Origin: JAQUVS01 sp964389735
Lineage (GTDB): Bacteria > Bacillota_I > Bacilli_A > RF39 > UBA660
DNA: 24,369 nucleotides
Reading direction: 5' to 3'
Assembly (NCBI GenBank): GCA_964389735.1
Contig: CAYMEJ010000016.1
Location: 1-24,369 of the forward strand
Program-made: the position numbers and the translations under genes
Shown here: in pieces, positions 21,378-24,369 of the stretch
Layout of the letters: the number at the start of each line of letters is the position of its first letter
Numbering within the stretch: the first letter of the stretch is position 1
Notes under the pieces: generated by a model
What the model was told of the DNA's origin: nothing
Database searches by the model: none
What the model saw: the letters and a program-made list of their open reading frames with translations, nothing else

Positions 21378-21658
21378 TGGATTTGAGTATACAAATACAA
21401 TCTTTTGTTTGCTCTTTTGTATATGGTTATTTATTTTCATATATTTTTAATTATGTCTATAAATATTTATTTGCTACTAAAAAAATTTTAAAGATACTAT
21501 TAAATGTAGTTTTTTTCTTTGATGCTTTTCTTATTTATTTTATGATAATGCTTTTTGTTAATAATGGTAATATTCATATATATTTTTTACTCTTTTTGTT
21601 ATTTGGTTTTTTACTTGGTAATTATTTTAGTCATACATTAAAAGATAATTTACAGTAA
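21377..21658 (+). CDS. yabQ: Spore cortex membrane protein YabQ
   Basis: YabQ is a membrane protein needed for spore cortex formation in B. subtilis, in the outer forespore membrane. The 93 residues have about three hydrophobic segments (about 7-30, 38-60, 65-85): LSIQIQSFVCSFVYGYLF is followed by LLNVVFFFDAFLIYFMIM and HIYFLLFLLFGFLLGNYF. The last matches the F(Y)xFLxLLxGF segment of YabQ. The pairing with yabP and the place before divIC support the call more than the divergent sequence does. It is short of the long charged tail seen in some Bacillus YabQ proteins. Confidence 0.82.
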   Translation: MDLSIQIQSFVCSFVYGYLFSYIFNYVYKYLFATKKILKILLNVVFFFDAFLIYFMIMLFVNNGNIHIYFLLFLLFGFLLGNYFSHTLKDNLQ

Positions 21659-21692
21659 ATGTGTAAAAAAAAGATCCTATTTTGTAAATCTA

Positions 21693-21721
21693 TTGAAAAA
21701 CTATGTAATTAATTATATACT
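21693..21721 (+). promoter_or_regulatory. Promoter of divIC
   Basis: TTGAAA (21693-21698) and TATACT (21716-21721) are 17 bases apart, in the 88-base gap before divIC. This lets a vegetative division gene be expressed independently of the sporulation genes before it. Confidence 0.78.
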
Positions 21722-21746
21722 TTACTATAGGTAAGTAGGTGAAAAT

Positions 21747-22043
21747 ATGGCAAAGAAAAAGAAAAATAAAACTAAAAGACGTATGTTGGTATTTGGAAGT
21801 GGTTCTATTTTATTGTTAGCTGTTATTTTCACTTGGATAGGAAGTTATTGGGCACAAATTATTGATAAATATAATGAAAAAAATAATTTAAATGAAAGTT
21901 TAGTAACTTTGAAAGAAAATGAGGAAAAATTAAAAGTTGATGTAGGTAAACTTGAAGATCCTGATTATGTCGCAAGGTATGCAAGAGAAAAGTATATGTA
22001 TTCAAAAGATGGAGAATTTATTATTAGAATGCCTGAAGAATAG
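21747..22043 (+). CDS. divIC: Cell division protein DivIC (FtsB-type)
   Basis: DivIC forms with DivIB and FtsL the trimer that activates septal peptidoglycan synthesis by FtsW and PBP2B. The 98 residues show the bitopic layout: a very basic cytoplasmic start (MAKKKKNKTKRRM), a membrane segment (about 14-34, SGSILLLAVIFTWIGSYWA), a coiled coil (about 36-68, with NEKNNLNESLVTLKENEEKLKVDVGKL) and the DivIC/FtsB ending DPDYVARYAREKYMYSKDGEFII. TAGGTGA is the ribosome site. A weak AAGAA/TTCTT hairpin with a long T tract at 22036-22064 may end the transcript. Confidence 0.93.
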   Translation: MAKKKKNKTKRRMLVFGSGSILLLAVIFTWIGSYWAQIIDKYNEKNNLNESLVTLKENEEKLKVDVGKLEDPDYVARYAREKYMYSKDGEFIIRMPEE

Positions 22044-22135
22044 ATATTTCTTTTCTTTTTTTTTGGAATATTATAGTTATATTTGTTTCTTTGTTATATA
22101 ATATTAATGAATGTTTATTAAGAGAAGGTGTAAAA

Positions 22136-23464
22136 ATGGACAGAGTATATAAATATTTATTAGAAGAATTAAGACTTGTTGATGGTGATATAATTGTAGC
22201 AGGTATATCTGGTGGTCCTGATTCAATGGCACTATTGGCAGTTTTAAAAGATATAAGAAAAAAATTAGATATTAAAATAATATGTGCACATGTTAATCAT
22301 AATATTAGAGTAAAGGAAAGTGCAAAAGAAAAGATTTTTCTAGAAAATTGGTGTAAAAATTCAGATATAATTTTTGAATCAATGATAATAGAAAAATATG
22401 GAGATGATAATTTTCACAATGAAGCAAGAAATATTAGATATCATTATTTTGAAGAAATAATAGAAAAATATGGTGCAAAATATTTAATGACTGCACATCA
22501 TGGTGATGATTTAATTGAGACAATATTAATGAGAATAACTAGAGGTTCTACTTTAAAAGGTTATAGTGGTTTCAGTGAAGTGGTTGATATGGGTAATTAT
22601 AAAATTGTAAGGCCATTAATTACTATGACAAAGAAACAAATAGAAGACTATGATAAGAAACATAAAATACCTTATGCTACAGATAAATCAAATTTTAAAA
22701 CTAAGTATACTAGAAATAGATATCGTAAATATGTATTACCTTTTTTGAAAAGTGAAGATGTTAATGTTCATGATAAGTTTTTAAAATTTAGTAAATTACT
22801 TGAAGACTATGATGAGTTTATAAATTTACAAGTAGAAAAGGTTTTTAATAATGTTTATAAGGATTCAATATTAAATATTGAAAAGTATAATGAATTAGAA
22901 AAATTATTACAAAATAAAATTATATATAAAATATTAGAAGATGTATATCAAGATGATTTGATGCTAATAAATGATAAACATGTTATTTTGATACAAGATT
23001 TAATAAATTCTAATAAGAAAAATTCATATATATATTTGCCTAATGATGTAAAAATTGTACGTGCATATAATGAAGTGAGGGTAAATATTGGAATTGATAC
23101 ATTAAATGAATATGAAATAGAATTAATAGACTATGCAGTATTACCTAATGGTAAGCATATAGAGATGATTGAGCAAACAGAAGAAAATGGTAATGATATA
23201 TGTAGATTATCTGCTATGGATGTTAAATTACCATTACATATACGCACAAGAAAACATGGTGACAAGATAGAATTAAAAGGTACAAATGGTCATAAAAAAG
23301 TAAAGGATATTTTTATTGATTCTAAAATACCTTTAGAGGAAAGGGAATTATGGCCTATAGTAGTGGACTCTGAAGAAAAAATTGTTTGGATTCCTGGAAT
23401 AAAGAAAAGTAAATTTAATAAGCAAAAAAATGAAAAATGTGATATAATAGTAAAATATTATTAA
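22136..23464 (+). CDS. tilS: tRNA(Ile)-lysidine synthetase
   Basis: TilS attaches lysine to cytidine 34 of the CAU-anticodon tRNA-Ile, so that it reads AUA and is charged with Ile; this is essential, and AUA is very common here. The 442 residues have the PP-loop SGGPDS (about 22-27), AHVNHNIR, a MTAHHGDDLIETILMRITRG segment, and the C-terminal domain ending with RKHGDKIELKGTNGHKKVKDIFIDSKIPLEERELWPIV. ATG22136 has AAGGTG five bases upstream; a longer in-frame TTG form lies within a TATAAT-rich upstream region and lacks a ribosome site. ftsH follows after 16 bases; hprT, which separates them in B. subtilis, is missing. Confidence 0.96.
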   Translation: MDRVYKYLLEELRLVDGDIIVAGISGGPDSMALLAVLKDIRKKLDIKIICAHVNHNIRVKESAKEKIFLENWCKNSDIIFESMIIEKYGDDNFHNEARNIRYHYFEEIIEKYGAKYLMTAHHGDDLIETILMRITRGSTLKGYSGFSEVVDMGNYKIVRPLITMTKKQIEDYDKKHKIPYATDKSNFKTKYTRNRYRKYVLPFLKSEDVNVHDKFLKFSKLLEDYDEFINLQVEKVFNNVYKDSILNIEKYNELEKLLQNKIIYKILEDVYQDDLMLINDKHVILIQDLINSNKKNSYIYLPNDVKIVRAYNEVRVNIGIDTLNEYEIELIDYAVLPNGKHIEMIEQTEENGNDICRLSAMDVKLPLHIRTRKHGDKIELKGTNGHKKVKDIFIDSKIPLEERELWPIVVDSEEKIVWIPGIKKSKFNKQKNEKCDIIVKYY

Positions 23465-23480
23465 GCAAGGAGGAAAAATA

Positions 23481-24369
23481 GTGAATAAAAAAACTGTTAA
23501 AAGAGGTTTATTACCATATATATTCCTGATATTAATTATATTTGGTGTATATTATTTATTTAATGTATTAAACCAAAAAGTAAATCATTTATCATATGAT
23601 GAATTATCTAAAGAATTAAATAAAGGAACAGTAACTGAAATGGTTATTGTACCTAAAGATAGAGCATCCGTTTATGAAATGTCAGGAACTATTAAAGGTT
23701 ATGAAGAAAATGAAACATTCTTTGTAAAAGCACCATTAAGTGATGAAGTAATTAAAGAAGTAATGGTTGCTAAAAATAGTAAATCATTTAAATTAACTAC
23801 TGAAGCTGATCCAGAATCTAGTTCTTTAGTATTAATATTAGTTAATGTATTACCAATATTATTATTAGTAGGTGGAGCTTTCTTTATTTTAACTAGACAA
23901 GTTGGTGGAGCTAATAAATCAATGGATTTTGGTAAGAGTAAAGCTAAATTGAGTACGGATAGTAATAAGGTTACATTTAATGATGTAGCAGGATTAAAAG
24001 AAGAAAAAGAAGAAGTTAGTGAATTAATAGATTTCTTGAAGAATCCTAAAAAATTTCAACGTTTAGGTGCTAGAATACCAAAGGGTGTACTTTTAGTTGG
24101 TCCACCAGGTACTGGTAAAACATTACTAGCAAAAGCAGTAGCAGGTGAAGCAAATGTTCCATTTTATTATATAAGTGGATCTGATTTTGTAGAATTATTT
24201 GTTGGTGTTGGAGCAAGCCGTGTAAGGGATATGTTTAAACAAGCGAAACATACTGCACCATGTTTAATATTTATTGATGAAATAGATGCAGTTGGTAGAC
24301 AACGTGGTACTGGTTTAGGTGGAGGTCATGATGAACGTGAACAAACACTTAATCAGTTACTAACTGAAA
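23481..24369 (+). CDS. ftsH: ATP-dependent zinc metalloprotease FtsH, 3'-truncated by window edge
   Basis: FtsH is a membrane-anchored hexameric AAA+ protease that degrades misfolded membrane proteins and regulators; in B. subtilis it is also needed for sporulation initiation. The visible 296 residues contain a first membrane segment (about 11-30), an extracytoplasmic domain (HLSYDELSKELNKG...), a second membrane segment (about 115-137), the linker VTFNDVAGLKEEKEEV, Walker A GPPGTGKT (207-214), the pore loop FVGVGASRVR (240-249), and Walker B LIFIDEIDAVG with D266-E267. The protease HEXGH motif lies beyond the window. The start is GTG with AAGGAGG eight bases upstream; no nearby in-frame ATG competes. 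Confidence 0.97.
   Translation, partial: MNKKTVKRGLLPYIFLILIIFGVYYLFNVLNQKVNHLSYDELSKELNKGTVTEMVIVPKDRASVYEMSGTIKGYEENETFFVKAPLSDEVIKEVMVAKNSKSFKLTTEADPESSSLVLILVNVLPILLLVGGAFFILTRQVGGANKSMDFGKSKAKLSTDSNKVTFNDVAGLKEEKEEVSELIDFLKNPKKFQRLGARIPKGVLLVGPPGTGKTLLAKAVAGEANVPFYYISGSDFVELFVGVGASRVRDMFKQAKHTAPCLIFIDEIDAVGRQRGTGLGGGHDEREQTLNQLLTE

Noticed and set aside
1..24369. CRISPR arrays, insertion sequences, tRNA genes, prophage or toxin-antitoxin genes
   Set aside because: No spaced direct repeats, transposase-like frames, tRNA cloverleaf sequences or phage-type genes were recognised; the region is core chromosome.

Overview
The window is an AT-rich (roughly a quarter G+C by eye) stretch of a low-G+C Bacillota chromosome, close to the replication origin. 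Gene content and order match the gyrA-to-ftsH arc of Bacillus subtilis in compressed form. TGA is used as a stop (tadA, ricT, yabG, the 12699 gene) and TGG encodes Trp, so this is not a mycoplasma-code genome. Six families tied to endospore formation are present (BofA, SpoVT, YabG, SpoVG, YabP, YabQ), so the organism is a spore former or a recent descendant of one. Two runs of exactly ten Ns mark scaffold joins, suggesting a draft or metagenome assembly. I cannot name the genus; an uncultured Bacilli/Erysipelotrichia-like lineage is my inference.

Layout. Positions 1-2063: 3' part of gyrA. Positions 2064-2258: two perfect ParB sites (parS), the second also forming the gyrA terminator, then a promoter and a very short SRP RNA. 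Positions 2259-12634: tadA, then a long same-strand cluster dnaX-ybaB-recR-bofA-holB-ricT-trmN6-rsmI-pth-mfd (replication, recombination, tRNA/rRNA modification and rescue, repair), mostly with tiny gaps or overlaps. Positions 12644-13335: a monocistronic unit encoding an unrecognised 207-residue protein. Positions 13383-13877: spoVT. Positions 13867-16124: promoter, methionine T-box, dut, metG, terminator. Positions 16150-20618: tatD, a YabE-like 3D-domain protein, a SipW-type signal peptidase, rsmA, yabG, a Veg-family gene and a TasA-like secreted protein. Positions 20719-24369: spoVG, yabP-yabQ, divIC, tilS and the 5' part of ftsH. Every convincing gene is on the + strand, consistent with co-orientation with replication leaving the origin.

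The most striking signal is not a gene. The gyrA-dnaX segment carries two perfect parS sites, a third parS-like site inside dnaX, a perfect Noc-binding palindrome inside dnaX, and two perfect DnaA boxes, one only four bases from the Noc site. The ParB-like and Noc sites inside dnaX lie in the same codon phase, both spell Ser-Arg-Glu, and contain the only CGT and CGG arginine codons in dnaX. This part of the chromosome therefore appears to load the segregation (ParB), nucleoid-occlusion (Noc) and initiation (DnaA) proteins.

A second theme is a possible SipW/TasA-like secretion pair placed among sporulation genes. Start sites were chosen by Shine-Dalgarno spacing; many genes here use GGTG(A) five to six bases before ATG. 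Positional claims about B. subtilis and family lengths come from memory, not from a search.
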